Positions 41,214 through 50,436 of a stretch of 64,000 nt of DNA are shown one piece after another. The stretch lies in the NCBI RefSeq assembly GCF_039522665.1, contig NZ_BAAADV010000008.1, positions 1-64,000 on the forward strand, in the 5' to 3' direction. Below the pieces are notes generated by a model. That model searched no databases and was not told the DNA's origin. It saw nothing but the letters and a program-made list of their open reading frames with translations. Source of the DNA: Natronoarchaeum mannanilyticum (GTDB taxonomy: Archaea > Halobacteriota > Halobacteria > Halobacteriales > Natronoarchaeaceae). Position 1 is the first letter of the stretch; each line of letters opens with the position of its first letter. The translations under genes and the position numbers were made by a program.

Positions 41214-41846
41214 TCACTCGCCCGGAACAAGCACGTCGTCCACGAGGTTGCGCTCGGCGCGCTGGAGGTGTTCCGACACCGTCGAAGGCTCGAGATTGAG
41301 TTCCTCGGCGAGGTCCTCGGTCGAAGTCCGGCGGGGAACGTCGTAGTACCCGAGGGAGTGGGCAGTCCGGAGCACCTCGCGCTGGCGATCGGTCAGGCGG
41401 TCCATCGTCGACGTCGGTCCGCGGAGCTCCGACAGCCGTTCGAGATCGACGTTCACGCCGGCTCCGAGCATCCGCTCGATGCTCCGGCCGATCTCGTCGT
41501 GCGAACCGACGAGCGTGAGGTCGAAGCCCCGCTCGCGGACAGCCGAGATCTCGTAGGCGGTGCTGTGTTCGTCCAGCGGACAGGCTTCGTCGCAGGGCGA
41601 CGCCCGAGCCTTCCAGAGGTACGTGGCTCCGGACTGCGACTCGTCGACCGCTTCCCACCATTCGATCGCGTCCAGTCGCTCCAGTTCCGCGGCGGGGATC
41701 GGCTCCGCGACGCGGACCTGGTGGACGCCCTCGGAGTCGAGCTCTGCGACGTCTTGCAGGCCGGCGGCTCTGAGCACGTCGACGACGGCGTCGAGTTCGA
41801 GGGACGCCAGGTCCCAGTCGTGCAGGCGGACGATGGCTTCGCGCAT
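41214..41846 (-). CDS. HTH-10 (Bat-type) transcriptional regulator
   Basis: 210 residues. C-terminal HTH-10 LTDRQREVLRTAHSLGYYDVPRRTSTEDLAEELNLEPSTVSEHLQRAERNL. N-terminal 140 residues are a sensory GAF-like part with CDEACPLDE, which could bind metal. Bat-type regulators activate genes in halophilic archaea. Neighbouring monooxygenase genes are candidate targets. Confidence 0.88.
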   Translation of the reverse strand: MREAIVRLHDWDLASLELDAVVDVLRAAGLQDVAELDSEGVHQVRVAEPIPAAELERLDAIEWWEAVDESQSGATYLWKARASPCDEACPLDEHSTAYEISAVRERGFDLTLVGSHDEIGRSIERMLGAGVNVDLERLSELRGPTSTMDRLTDRQREVLRTAHSLGYYDVPRRTSTEDLAEELNLEPSTVSEHLQRAERNLVDDVLVPGE

Positions 41847-41920
41847 GGCACCGTACTGCTGTAATGTAGCCGTTGCCGGTGCTTGTAGGCACGCATCAGA
41901 ACGGTTACGGGAGTCAGAAA

Positions 41921-41957
41921 CGGTTCCGGAAACCGGATCTGTTTCGGTTCCCGAAAC
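41921..41957 (+). promoter_or_regulatory. Dyads before HTH regulator 41999
   Basis: GTTTCGG-TTC-CCGAAAC (41941-41957) is a perfect 7-bp inverted repeat overlapping the likely BRE/TATA CGAAACGCCTTAGA. An imperfect relative, CGGTTCCGGAAACCG, lies at 41921-41935, one or two turns upstream. Likely an autoregulatory operator. Confidence 0.5.
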
Positions 41958-41998
41958 GCCTTAGACGAGGGGGATTGCTACCACTAGCCACAGTCCGG

Positions 41999-42829
41999 AT
42001 GGAACGTGACGACGACCTACTGGAACTCGCCGTGACCCGCAAGGACGCGTTAGCGGCGCTATCGGAGGGGTCGAGGCGACGCCGCGCGCTGCAGGAGGAA
42101 CTCGACGTGTCGAAAACGACCTGTCACCGGATCCTCCGGTCGTTCGACGAACGGGGACTGATCCGGCGAACCGAGGCGGGCTACGAACTGACGCTGTTCG
42201 GCCGCATCGTCGCGGAGCAGACGGCCACGTTCGAGGAACGCGTGGCGAGAGCGGCACGGATGCGGCGGCTGCTCGAACTGTTCGATGCGTCCGACGAAAC
42301 GGTTGCGAACGGCGGGGGCGAGACGGTCGCGTTCGACGTCTTCGCCGACGTCGAGTGGACGGTCGCGGGGGACCAGTCGTTCTCCATCGACAGGGGGATC
42401 GAACGAGTCGAGGGCGTCGACGTGCTCAGGGTCCTCGACTGGACGCCCGTCCCCGACCTCTATCACGAGAAGATCCTCCGCACCCTCGCGGACAACGCGG
42501 CGCGAGTCGAATCAATCTACCCGAAATCGGAGGTGAAAGACCGCCTTGAGCGGTTCCCGGAACTCCACGACGAGCTCCTGGAGCGAGGGGCGCGGCCCCG
42601 GTACTGGGTGTACGATGACGTGCCGGCGTGGGGGATGTCGATCTACGACGACGCGCTCGTCGAGTTGCGCGCGTACGACCGCCAGTCCGGGGCGTACGTC
42701 CTCGACGCGACCGCCGACGACCCGGACGCCGTCGACTGGGCGCTCGACGTCTTCGCCGAGTATCGCGCCCGCTCCGTCGCGCTCACGGAGATCGATGAGC
42801 TTCCCGACTGGGGCGACTACTCGTGGTGA
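41999..42829 (+). CDS. Haloarchaeal HTH regulator with DUF1724-like effector domain
   Basis: 276 residues. The wHTH at 15-70 is SRRRRALQEELDVSKTTCHRILRSFDERGLIRRTEAGYELT. The effector domain contains LRVLDWTPVPDLYHEKILRTLAD and YDDVPAWGMSIYDDALVELRAYD, as in many methanogen and halophile MarR/DUF1724 proteins. Start 41999 follows the dyad by 41 bp. Confidence 0.82.
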   Translation: MERDDDLLELAVTRKDALAALSEGSRRRRALQEELDVSKTTCHRILRSFDERGLIRRTEAGYELTLFGRIVAEQTATFEERVARAARMRRLLELFDASDETVANGGGETVAFDVFADVEWTVAGDQSFSIDRGIERVEGVDVLRVLDWTPVPDLYHEKILRTLADNAARVESIYPKSEVKDRLERFPELHDELLERGARPRYWVYDDVPAWGMSIYDDALVELRAYDRQSGAYVLDATADDPDAVDWALDVFAEYRARSVALTEIDELPDWGDYSW

Positions 42830-42951
42830 AACAGGTGAGCGTCCGGGGAACGGGGGAAACAGGACATCTCAACGAAAGCAAGGAAGTATAGGGGCAAGAC
42901 CGACAGTCGTCCAAAGGTATTGGAAGGACCGGACGGAACGGTAGCGATACG

Positions 42952-43590
42952 ATGGATGTACTTCTCCTGGGTGCGAGCGGTCGTATCGGTCGCCGCGTCG
43001 CGGACGAACTGCTCGATCGGGGCCACGGCGTCACCGGCGTCTCGCGGAGCGGCGAGATCGAGGGCGTCGACGATCCGGAGCTCGTTTCGGTCGCGGGCGA
43101 CGCGACCGATCCCGACGACGTCGCACGGCTCGCCGCGGGCCACGACGCGGTGGCATCGACGCTCGGCCCGGGCGACGACGAGTCCCCGGACGTGCTCGTC
43201 GAGATGATGGAAGCCGTCATCGAGGGATTGGGCCGCGCGTCGGTCGACCGCCTCGTGTGGACCGGCGGAGCCGGCGGCCTGCACGTCGGCCCGGACACCC
43301 GCCTGGTCGACACCGACGACTTCCCCGAGGAGTGGGAGTCTCTCGCCCGCGCGGCCATCGACGCCTACGACGTCCTCGAGGCGGCCGACGACCTCGACTG
43401 GACGTACCTCGCGCCCGCCGCAATGATCGAACCCGGCGAGCGCACCGGCGAGTACCGGACCGCCGAGGGCGAGCTCGTCGCCGACGAGGAGGGCGACAGC
43501 TACATCTCGATGGAGGACTTCGCCGTCGCCCTCGTCGACGAACTCGAGGAGGGGAACGCCGTTCATACCTACCTCGGGACCGGGTACTGA
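42952..43590 (+). CDS. Atypical SDR, NAD(P)H-binding
   Basis: 212 residues. MDVLLLGASGRIGRRVADELLDRGHGV has the GxxGxxG nucleotide motif. VSVAGDATDPDDVARLAAGHDAVASTLGP and TYLAPAAMIEPGERTGEYR fit the NmrA/SDR-a5 group. No catalytic YxxxK is visible. Could be a redox sensor or reductase. Transcribed after the HTH gene but with 122 bp between. Confidence 0.87.
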   Translation: MDVLLLGASGRIGRRVADELLDRGHGVTGVSRSGEIEGVDDPELVSVAGDATDPDDVARLAAGHDAVASTLGPGDDESPDVLVEMMEAVIEGLGRASVDRLVWTGGAGGLHVGPDTRLVDTDDFPEEWESLARAAIDAYDVLEAADDLDWTYLAPAAMIEPGERTGEYRTAEGELVADEEGDSYISMEDFAVALVDELEEGNAVHTYLGTGY

Positions 43591-43614
43591 CGCTGTCGCC
43601 GTCGACCTACGCCG

Positions 43615-43831
43615 ACCCCGAAACGGGCGATGGGTTCGGTTTCGTCACCGATCACGACCCGAAAATCGCTGTATCACTAGATCGATGCGGAGGCCGGCGA
43701 CGAGTTCCACCGGGAGTACCGACAGCAGGAACGCGGAGAATTCGGGGTCCCCATCCGGAAAACCGAGTCGACCGGCAGCGAACCAGCACGAAGCGAGAGT
43801 CCCGATCCCTCATTTTGACCTCGCCGGCGAC
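43615..43831 (+). pseudogene. DUF2249 remnant with 4-bp frameshift
   Basis: One frame reads GDGFGFVTDHDPKIAVSLD and the next, from 43684, reads DAEAGDEFHREYRQQERGEFGVPIRKTE. Joined, this is the C-terminal DUF2249 pattern (…VTDHDPK…LDAEAGDEF…EYRQQ…). The two frames differ by the 4 bases CGAT in GATCGATGCG, which looks like a short duplication. The N-terminal part is not clear. Confidence 0.6.
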
Positions 43832-43851
43832 CGTGGACATCCTCCCCCGAC

Positions 43852-44337
43852 TCAAGGATGTAGCGGAAGTCGGCCTCGGCCGTTGTGCCGCATGAACTCG
43901 CGATTTCGCTGTACCCAACTCAGCAGTCGGTCCCGTAGCAACTCACCGTCGGCCGTTTTCGGATCGGGGCCGCCGAGCGTTGCGATGATCGTGAGCACCA
44001 GCCCGCCAACCGATCCGAGCAGGACGGTTACGGCGGTCAGCACCGACACCGAAACGACCAGTTCCGAGAGCCGTGCGAACCGCGATTTGTCGTCGGCGTC
44101 GGTCGTCGATCCGGCGCCGACGCCGTGTCGACCGACGACGGCCAGAAACGAACCGCCGACGACGAGCGCCGTCGCCGCCGCTCCGCCGTACGTGATCGCG
44201 CGCGACGTCGTCCAGTTTCCGAGAGCGACGTAAACGCCGACGATCTCGACCAAAATCACGCCGAGTCCGACGACGATCGTCGCCCAGCCGAGCCGCGTTG
44301 GCCCCGTCACCCCTCGTCGCTGCGTTGACGAACTCAT
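43852..44337 (-). CDS. Hypothetical membrane protein
   Basis: 161 residues with three helices (about 16-40, 50-70, 95-120) and a basic, cytosolic C-terminal tail. I see no family. Start at MSSSTQRRG (44337). Confidence 0.6.
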   Translation of the reverse strand: MSSSTQRRGVTGPTRLGWATIVVGLGVILVEIVGVYVALGNWTTSRAITYGGAAATALVVGGSFLAVVGRHGVGAGSTTDADDKSRFARLSELVVSVSVLTAVTVLLGSVGGLVLTIIATLGGPDPKTADGELLRDRLLSWVQRNREFMRHNGRGRLPLHP

Positions 44338-44444
44338 GTGCTCTGATAGAGCGCGTGCGGTGATCAAGTTCCCGTAGGCCGAAAACGGGTTTTTGGCCAT
44401 CCAAGAGATTTTGTTGATCGGATTACAACTTCCGGTAAGAACCC

Positions 44445-44918
44445 ATGGCCCGGATACTTCCGACGAACAGCGAGGCGACAGTCGACCGAGGCGGCGATCC
44501 GCAGTTGATCTGCCTCGACGACGATCGGGCCGACGAGATCCTCGCCGCGGTCCAGTCGGACACCGCCCGGTCCGTCGTTCGTGCCCTGACCGAGAAGCCG
44601 ATGACGCCGACGGAGATCGCGGAGTCCCTCGAGATGTCCGTGGAGAACGCCACCTACCACCTCGACAACCTCGAGGAAGCCGGGCTCGTCGCGGTCGTCG
44701 ATACCGTCTACTCCGAGAAGGGCCGCGAGATGGCGGTGTACGGTCCGGCCGAGGAGCCGCTGGTGTTGTTCTTCGGCTCGCGGGAGAACGACCAGGGGCT
44801 GCGTGCCGCCTTTGCGGAGTTCGTTCCCGCGATCGGCCCCGTCGCGGCGCTGATCGCGATCAAGGAAGTACTGGGTCGGTCTCTCGATCTCGGCGATCTG
44901 GCTGGGGACCTCTTCTGA
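44445..44918 (+). CDS. ArsR-type winged-helix regulator
   Basis: 157 residues. ADEILAAVQSDTARSVVRALTEKPMTPTEIAESLEMSVENATYHLDNLEEAGLVAVVDTVYSEKGREMAVYGP is a typical archaeal ArsR wHTH. The C-terminus PAIGPVAALIAIKEVLG is hydrophobic. Its stop overlaps the start of the ABC ATPase (TGATG), so it is probably the local regulator of the ABC operon. Confidence 0.88.
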   Translation: MARILPTNSEATVDRGGDPQLICLDDDRADEILAAVQSDTARSVVRALTEKPMTPTEIAESLEMSVENATYHLDNLEEAGLVAVVDTVYSEKGREMAVYGPAEEPLVLFFGSRENDQGLRAAFAEFVPAIGPVAALIAIKEVLGRSLDLGDLAGDLF

Positions 44919-45679
44919 TGACGGCGATCGAGACCACGGCGTTGAGCAAGCGCTACGACGAGACGCTCGCCGTCGACGACCTCGAGCTGTCGATCCCAGA
45001 GGGCGTCGTCTACGGCTTTCTCGGGCCGAACGGCGCGGGCAAGACGACGACGATGCGGATGCTGACCGGACTCGCTCGACCGTCCGACGGGAGCGGGTCC
45101 GTGGCCGGCGTCTCGATCACGGACCGGGACAGCCTTCGGCCGCACATCGGCTACCTGCCCGAAGAACCGCCGCTGTACGAGCAGGCGACCGCCTACGAGC
45201 AGCTGGACTACATCGCCGGGCTGCGCGACCTGCCCGAGGAACCGACGCGAGCGCGTATCGACGACCTCCTCGATGCGCTCGATCTCCGCGACGACGCCGC
45301 GACGCGGATCGCGGACTACTCCAAAGGGATGCGCCAGAAAACGGCCTACATCCAGGCCGTGCTCCACGAACCCGACGTCGTGTTCCTCGACGAGCCCACG
45401 GCCGGACTTGATCCGCGGGCCGCTCGCACGATTCGGGAGATGATCACCGACCTCGCCGACGCCGGGACGACCGTCTTCCTCTCGACGCACATCCTCCCCG
45501 TCGTCGAGGCGGTCGCCGACACGGTCGGCATCCTCTACGACGGGCAACTCGTCGCCGAGGACGCTCCCGACGCGCTGACCCGGCGCGCCGCGACCGGCGA
45601 GACGCAGACTCTCGAGGACGTGTTCCTCGAGTTGACCGGGACCGATCACGCCGACGACGCGGAGGCGAGGGATGGCTGA
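44918..45679 (+). CDS. ABC transporter ATP-binding protein
   Basis: 253 residues. Walker A FLGPNGAGKTTTMRM, signature YSKGMRQKTAYIQ, Walker B DVVFLDEPTAGLD, switch LSTHILP. Exporter/drug-type ATPase. Start 44918, overlapping the regulator. It overlaps the permease (45672). Confidence 0.92.
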   Translation: MTAIETTALSKRYDETLAVDDLELSIPEGVVYGFLGPNGAGKTTTMRMLTGLARPSDGSGSVAGVSITDRDSLRPHIGYLPEEPPLYEQATAYEQLDYIAGLRDLPEEPTRARIDDLLDALDLRDDAATRIADYSKGMRQKTAYIQAVLHEPDVVFLDEPTAGLDPRAARTIREMITDLADAGTTVFLSTHILPVVEAVADTVGILYDGQLVAEDAPDALTRRAATGETQTLEDVFLELTGTDHADDAEARDG

Positions 45680-47447
45680 ACGGGGCTGGCCGCGGCACGC
45701 GCTCGACATCGGCGTCTTCGAGTTTCGTCGGTCGGTCCGCGCGCTCTGGGCGGACAAGGCGCGGTTCGCGTTCACCGTCCTCGGCGTCCTGCTCCCCTCG
45801 CTCACGACGAGCGCCCTCGTCGTCGTATTCGCGGAGTCGATCAGCGGCGTCCAGACGCTTCCCGCGCCGGCCTATGTCCGCGGGACGGTCGCGCTGTTCT
45901 GGCTGTTCGCCGTGTTCCTGATCGGCCAGCGCGTCGTGTCGGCGCGCACGCGGATCGAGGCCGAGTCGCTGATGCTGACGACCGTGTCGGCGCGAACGGT
46001 CGCGGCGGGGCTGATCGTCGCGGAGATCCTTCGCGTCCTCGCCTACGTCGGAGCGCCGGTACTCGTGCTGACTGGCATCTGCGTCTTCCTCCTCGACTCG
46101 CTGGCCGGGCTCGTACTCGTCCCGGCAGCGGCAGTGCTCTTCACGGCGACCGTCGTCGTCGCAGGATCGGCGGCCGGGTACGCGGTAGCCTGGCTCGTCG
46201 CGACGTCGCGGTTCGTCGCCCGACACAAGATGGTGATCGGCTCCGTCGCCTCGTTCGCCGGGATGGGGTTCTACTTTCTGTTTTTCTTCCCGCAGATCGA
46301 GTGGGCGAGCCAGGCGGCGCTCGCGTGGCTGCCCGTCGGGTGGTTCGTCGATCTCGCGATCGTCGGGACCGGGCTCGCAGAATCGCCACTCCGGGCGGTG
46401 GGCGTACTCGTCGCGAGCGCGGGGCACCTCGTCGGCGGCGGCGCCGTCGTCGAGCGCGAAACCGTGGCGCTGTGGTTCACCGAACCGGTGAGCGTCGAGC
46501 CGTCGGCTGCGGATCGCGAGGCTGGGCCTGCGGGGAGCGGGGACTCGTCGCGGCTGTCGCGGGGGAGTTCCCTCTCGGCCGCCGTGAGGCCCCTGACCGT
46601 CCCGAACGTCGTTTCGGCGCCGGTCCGAGCAGTCGCGGAGTGGGCGCTCCTCCGAACGCGGCGCGATCCCAATCGTCTGATGTTCGTGATGATCCCGGTG
46701 TTCGCCATCGGCAGTCCGCTCGTCAGTACGAGCGTCCGATCCGGGTCGATCGGCGCGCTGGCCGCGCCGCTCGGGGCGGTTGGGTTGCCCTGGCTCGCCG
46801 GCTCCCTGTTCGCGATGAATCCGCTGGGCGACGAGGGTGTGGTGCTTCCGGTGACACTCACGGCAGTCTCGGGGGAACAGTACGTTCGGGGCCTCACGGT
46901 GCCGGGACTGGTGTTCGGGCTCCCGATCGTCCTCGTCGTGACCGGAATCGCAGGGCTCGCCTCGCCCTACTCGCCCGTCGAACAGGGCGGCCTGCTCGCT
47001 CTCGGCGGCTACCTCACGGTCGTGTCAGTCGTGATCGCGCCGGCGATCGGGATGGCGCTCCCACGGTTCAGCGCGATCAGCGTCGGCCAGAGTCGGGACG
47101 TGATCCCGCCGCGGATGAGCGCCGTCGGCGTCCACGCCGCACTGACGGTGGGACCCGGCGCGTTGCTTGCTATCCTCGTTGTTTCCCCGGCGGTCGCGCG
47201 AGCGATCCTCGCCGGCGTGTTCGGGTTCGTCCCGGCGATCCTGCTCGAACTGCTTGCGGCGTCGAACGGCGGGCTCCTCGCAGGGGCCGACGAGCCGTTT
47301 CGCGGCATCGGACGGGCGATTCAGGCAATCGGACTCGAGCAGTTGCAGATCGGCGGGGCAGCGGCGCTGCTGATCGGCGGCGTCCTCGTCTCGTCGTTGC
47401 TCTACCGGCGCGCAGTACGACGGTTCGACCGATACACTCCACCCTGA
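45672..47447 (+). CDS. Large ABC-2 type membrane permease
   Basis: 591 residues, about 12 helices in two halves joined by a hydrophilic loop (about 265-310). The N-terminus ALDIGVFEFRRSVRALWADKARF is typical for ABC-2 subunits. Probably two permease copies fused. Works with 44918-45679; substrate unknown. Confidence 0.82.
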   Translation: MAERGWPRHALDIGVFEFRRSVRALWADKARFAFTVLGVLLPSLTTSALVVVFAESISGVQTLPAPAYVRGTVALFWLFAVFLIGQRVVSARTRIEAESLMLTTVSARTVAAGLIVAEILRVLAYVGAPVLVLTGICVFLLDSLAGLVLVPAAAVLFTATVVVAGSAAGYAVAWLVATSRFVARHKMVIGSVASFAGMGFYFLFFFPQIEWASQAALAWLPVGWFVDLAIVGTGLAESPLRAVGVLVASAGHLVGGGAVVERETVALWFTEPVSVEPSAADREAGPAGSGDSSRLSRGSSLSAAVRPLTVPNVVSAPVRAVAEWALLRTRRDPNRLMFVMIPVFAIGSPLVSTSVRSGSIGALAAPLGAVGLPWLAGSLFAMNPLGDEGVVLPVTLTAVSGEQYVRGLTVPGLVFGLPIVLVVTGIAGLASPYSPVEQGGLLALGGYLTVVSVVIAPAIGMALPRFSAISVGQSRDVIPPRMSAVGVHAALTVGPGALLAILVVSPAVARAILAGVFGFVPAILLELLAASNGGLLAGADEPFRGIGRAIQAIGLEQLQIGGAAALLIGGVLVSSLLYRRAVRRFDRYTPP

Positions 47448-47549
47448 CCGCTTTCCGCGGCCGAGTCCGCTCCGTGATCTGTGAAAACGGATGATATATG
47501 CAGATGGGAACAAGTATCAACGGCAAAGAGAGTAAAACACTGTTCAGGC

Positions 47550-47987
47550 ATGACCCCACCCTCCGTGTACGAACATTTCCAGGTGACCGACCTCGACCAC
47601 CCGGACGGCGTCTATCGTGTCGTCGGCACTGACGACGGGACGGTGACGTTGCTCCGAGTCGCGGACGCCGACGGGCAACGCGTGAACAGCGGCGAAATCG
47701 TGACGGTTCGCTCCGATGAGCTCGCCGAGTGCCCGGAAGCCAAGAACCCGGACGGAAACCGGCCGCTCGGGGAGAAAGTCACGTCGAACCTGATGATGAC
47801 GTTCTGGTCGCTTCGGGCCTTCGCACAGCAGCTCGTCGTCCATCCGATACCGTCTGTTCTGGCGGTCGCGCTCGTAGCCATCGGCGTGGTTGGTGAGGAG
47901 TTCGTACAGCTTCCGAGCGCTGCGCAGAGCGCGTTGATTCTCGGTGGGAGTCTCGGCCTCGCCTACATCGGGAGTGGCCGTCTGTAG
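47550..47987 (+). CDS. Hypothetical protein with C-terminal membrane helices
   Basis: 145 residues. A soluble N-terminal part (VYEHFQVTDLDHPDGVYRVVGTDDGTVTLLRVADADGQRVNSGEIVTV) resembles small haloarchaeal beta-barrel domains, followed by two helices at 95-140. No function known. Start at MTPPSVYEHF (47550). Confidence 0.7.
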   Translation: MTPPSVYEHFQVTDLDHPDGVYRVVGTDDGTVTLLRVADADGQRVNSGEIVTVRSDELAECPEAKNPDGNRPLGEKVTSNLMMTFWSLRAFAQQLVVHPIPSVLAVALVAIGVVGEEFVQLPSAAQSALILGGSLGLAYIGSGRL

Positions 47988-48120
47988 CGATCGCCGCTCG
48001 GTTGGAATCGAGTCGACAGCGGTCGCGACGATGAACGGTATAGCTGTTAAGCGAGACGCACGGTTCCACCGACTGGAACTCGGCTCGGGCCACTTTTTGA
48101 CGTCGGCAACACATACGAGT

Positions 48121-48564
48121 ATGGCACGCGCCTCACCAAGCGACCGATCCGAAGATGCAAACGAAGACCGTCTCACAGCAACCGTCTCCCGCCGGTCGAT
48201 CGGCCGCGCCGTCGCCGCGATGGGACTGCCGCTCACCGCCGGTTGTTCGGCCATCACGGGAGCTCTCGGCGGCGACCCGGGCGAGGTGACCGTATTCAAC
48301 GACACCGACTCCTCGGTGACAGCAACGGTTACGGTCACGAATATCGGCGCAGAGGACGAGGTTCTCGCAGACACGGCCGACATCGACGCAGCGGCGGCAG
48401 CCAAGTACGACGACGTGTTCGAGTCGGCGACGCGGTATCGGTTCGCGGTCGAAACGACGAGCGGACTGTCGGATAGCTACGAGTGGGAACTCCCCTCAAC
48501 CGACCACTACCTCTACATCACGATCTCAGGAGACTCGATCGAGTTCGAGGAGAACGAACCGTAG
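48121..48564 (+). CDS. Tat lipoprotein, hypothetical
   Basis: 147 residues. The N-terminus SRRSIGRAVAAMGLPLTAGCS is a twin-arginine signal with lipobox (Cys about 42), so it is an exported lipoprotein. The mature part is a small beta-sandwich with VTVFNDTDSSVTATVTVTNI and YLYITISGDSIEFEE. Role unknown. Confidence 0.78.
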   Translation: MARASPSDRSEDANEDRLTATVSRRSIGRAVAAMGLPLTAGCSAITGALGGDPGEVTVFNDTDSSVTATVTVTNIGAEDEVLADTADIDAAAAAKYDDVFESATRYRFAVETTSGLSDSYEWELPSTDHYLYITISGDSIEFEENEP

Positions 48565-48665
48565 CGCGATACACAGTCGTCACGGGCAGTCGATCGCCGA
48601 TCGGAGCGTTCGACCACCGATCGACCATCATTCTGATAGAAGAACCAAACACCCGCTACCGGTGT

Positions 48666-49013
48666 TCACTCTCGACCGAACGGCATCCGCAGCCCGTAGA
48701 GAATACACAAGAGACCGATGATGCGACTCGTCTCACCGGCAAGAGAAAACGCCGTATCGACCGTCGCCTCCATCCCTGGGGCAAACTGTCCGACCACTCC
48801 GAGAACGCCGAAGCCGGCGAGAAGCAGTACCGGCGTCCAGAACGCGAGCAGGAATCCCACGGCGATGAACAGCATCGGCAAACTCCGATTTTGCCGGTAG
48901 CCCCTGAACGCGAGATAGCCGACCGCGAGCCCGAGAACCGAGGCGACGACGGAGAGAGCGAACCCGACCGGTTCGCCGGTGTGAACGCCGAGTTGTGCGA
49001 GTAACTGTACCAT
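48666..49013 (-). CDS. DUF7521-like membrane protein
   Basis: 115 residues, three helices. The pattern ALSVVASVLGLAVGYLAFRGYRQNRSLPMLFIAVGFLLAFWTPVLL is that of DUF7521 membrane proteins, which often sit near a winged-helix gene in haloarchaea (one is at 49961). Function unknown; family name from memory. Confidence 0.75.
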   Translation of the reverse strand: MVQLLAQLGVHTGEPVGFALSVVASVLGLAVGYLAFRGYRQNRSLPMLFIAVGFLLAFWTPVLLLAGFGVLGVVGQFAPGMEATVDTAFSLAGETSRIIGLLCILYGLRMPFGRE

Positions 49014-49437
49014 ATCTCCTCACCGACGTGCGTTAGCAGGGTGGTGTGTACTCGGAACCCGGCGAACGTGAGGCGGAACCGTTTGCGGGGTGGGCAGTCC
49101 GGTCCCGAATAGATGCCACTGTAGTAGCGTCGTAGGAGACGTACTCGTGGTTGAGAACCGTCGACGGGCCGGGAGTTGCACGGTGCCTGTACGATCATCG
49201 CTGGTCCGTTCGCAGTGTCGCAGCACGCTGCCAGTAGTGGATCTCCGGAACATGGATAGTACCTTCGTCGGACGACTGTTACGGTTCCTCCGTCAGGCGA
49301 GTGGTGCTCGTCCGATCGTCGTTCACGCTTTGTATAGCATACCAGTGCGCGTGCCAAGGTCAATACGTCGGCACAGTTCCAAGTGTTGGAACTGCGGTCA
49401 CCTTCTTATGTCCCTTGCGCGTGTAGACCGAGATACA
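49014..49437. other. Intergenic, nothing recognised
   Basis: About 420 bp. A promoter for the small gene at 49438 is likely near 49400. Long frames here are biased shadows. No repeat seen. Confidence 0.4.
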
Positions 49438-49599
49438 ATGGTGGCCATCAACGAAACGACCATCGGACTGACGTTCGCGGTCCTCGGCGTCGTGTTCTCG
49501 ATCGTGTGGCTAGCGCTCGGCCTCTACGGGATTAATTCCCTCCGGGATATCAAGGAGGCGCTGAACGAGGACGAATCGGCCGATAGCCAGGAGCTGTAG
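49438..49599 (+). CDS. Small single-helix membrane protein
   Basis: 53 residues: MVAINETTIGLTFAVLGVVF then SIVWLALGLYGINSLRDIKEALNEDE. One membrane helix and an acidic tail. Start at the only ATG in the right place. No family recognised. Confidence 0.6.
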   Translation: MVAINETTIGLTFAVLGVVFSIVWLALGLYGINSLRDIKEALNEDESADSQEL

Positions 49600-49960
49600 C
49601 GCACCGCCGGCTGTTTTTGCGTGAACCGGACGCGTCGTTTCTTTCGGCAAAAGAGCGCCAGACGGCCTCCGCTGTCAGAGACCGTCTGCGCGTGCAAGCT
49701 TTGCAGTTCTAACTCGCCGAGACGTCAGCGACAGCTTCTGCCGTCTACATCCAATCCCGCAACACCGCCAATCGCGGGCGCAACTAGTTCCCTATCAGAG
49801 CACGGACGAGCAACGCCCAATCCCGCCAGCAGCGGGGAGATCGGTGATTCCGGCCAACCATCACCAGCATATCTGATACAATATGTATACGAAGAAATTA
49901 GTGAGCGGTCGGTTACGAGTGTAGTACCGGGAACGACGAGCCGTACAACCAGGTACGCCA
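49600..49960. other. Intergenic, nothing recognised
   Basis: 360 bp, lower GC at 49860-49910 where a promoter for the HTH gene at 49961 may lie (ATACAATATGTATAC). No gene supported. Confidence 0.4.
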
Positions 49961-50314
49961 ATGGGTAGCGACGACGAGGAGATACGGTCTATCGCAGCAC
50001 TGCTCGCGGACGAATGCGCCCAGCGTATCCTCATCGAGACGACCACGGAACCGATGTCCGCCGACGACCTGAGCGAGGTCTGCGAGGTGTCGCCCCAGAC
50101 CGTGTACCGCCGACTCGACGATCTCGTCGAGCGCGACCTGCTCGAAGAGAATCTCCAGCCCGATTCCGAAGGGCACCACTACAAAGTGTACAGCGCGACG
50201 CTCGACAAGATCGTGATCGACGTCACGCCGGACGGGCTCGAACTGAGCCTCTCACGGCGGGACCAGATGGCCGACCGGTTCACGCGATTCGTCGACGAAG
50301 TGCGCGATCGGTGA
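49961..50314 (+). CDS. Winged-helix regulator
   Basis: 117 residues. IRSIAALLADECAQRILIETTTEPMSADDLSEVCEVSPQTVYRRLDDLVERDLLEENLQPDSEGHHYKVYSATLDKIVIDV is a wHTH with wing. Similar proteins pair with DUF7521. It ends in a helical tail. Targets unknown. Confidence 0.82.
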   Translation: MGSDDEEIRSIAALLADECAQRILIETTTEPMSADDLSEVCEVSPQTVYRRLDDLVERDLLEENLQPDSEGHHYKVYSATLDKIVIDVTPDGLELSLSRRDQMADRFTRFVDEVRDR

Positions 50315-50436
50315 CGGACCCGAGTTCCGTCTGGGCTGGGAGAGCGGACTCTCATCTATCAGCACGTACTCATTTCATCTCGCGATTAATTGGGTCGATT
50401 ATATGTTCCGGGAGGTCAAGTCTGCCGATACGGACG

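Noticed and set aside
40993-41892. A 300-codon upstream extension of the minus-strand FAD monooxygenase.
   Set aside because: Extra part is Arg/Pro-rich, overlaps the HTH-10 gene in another frame, and the FAD fingerprint fits a start at 40992.
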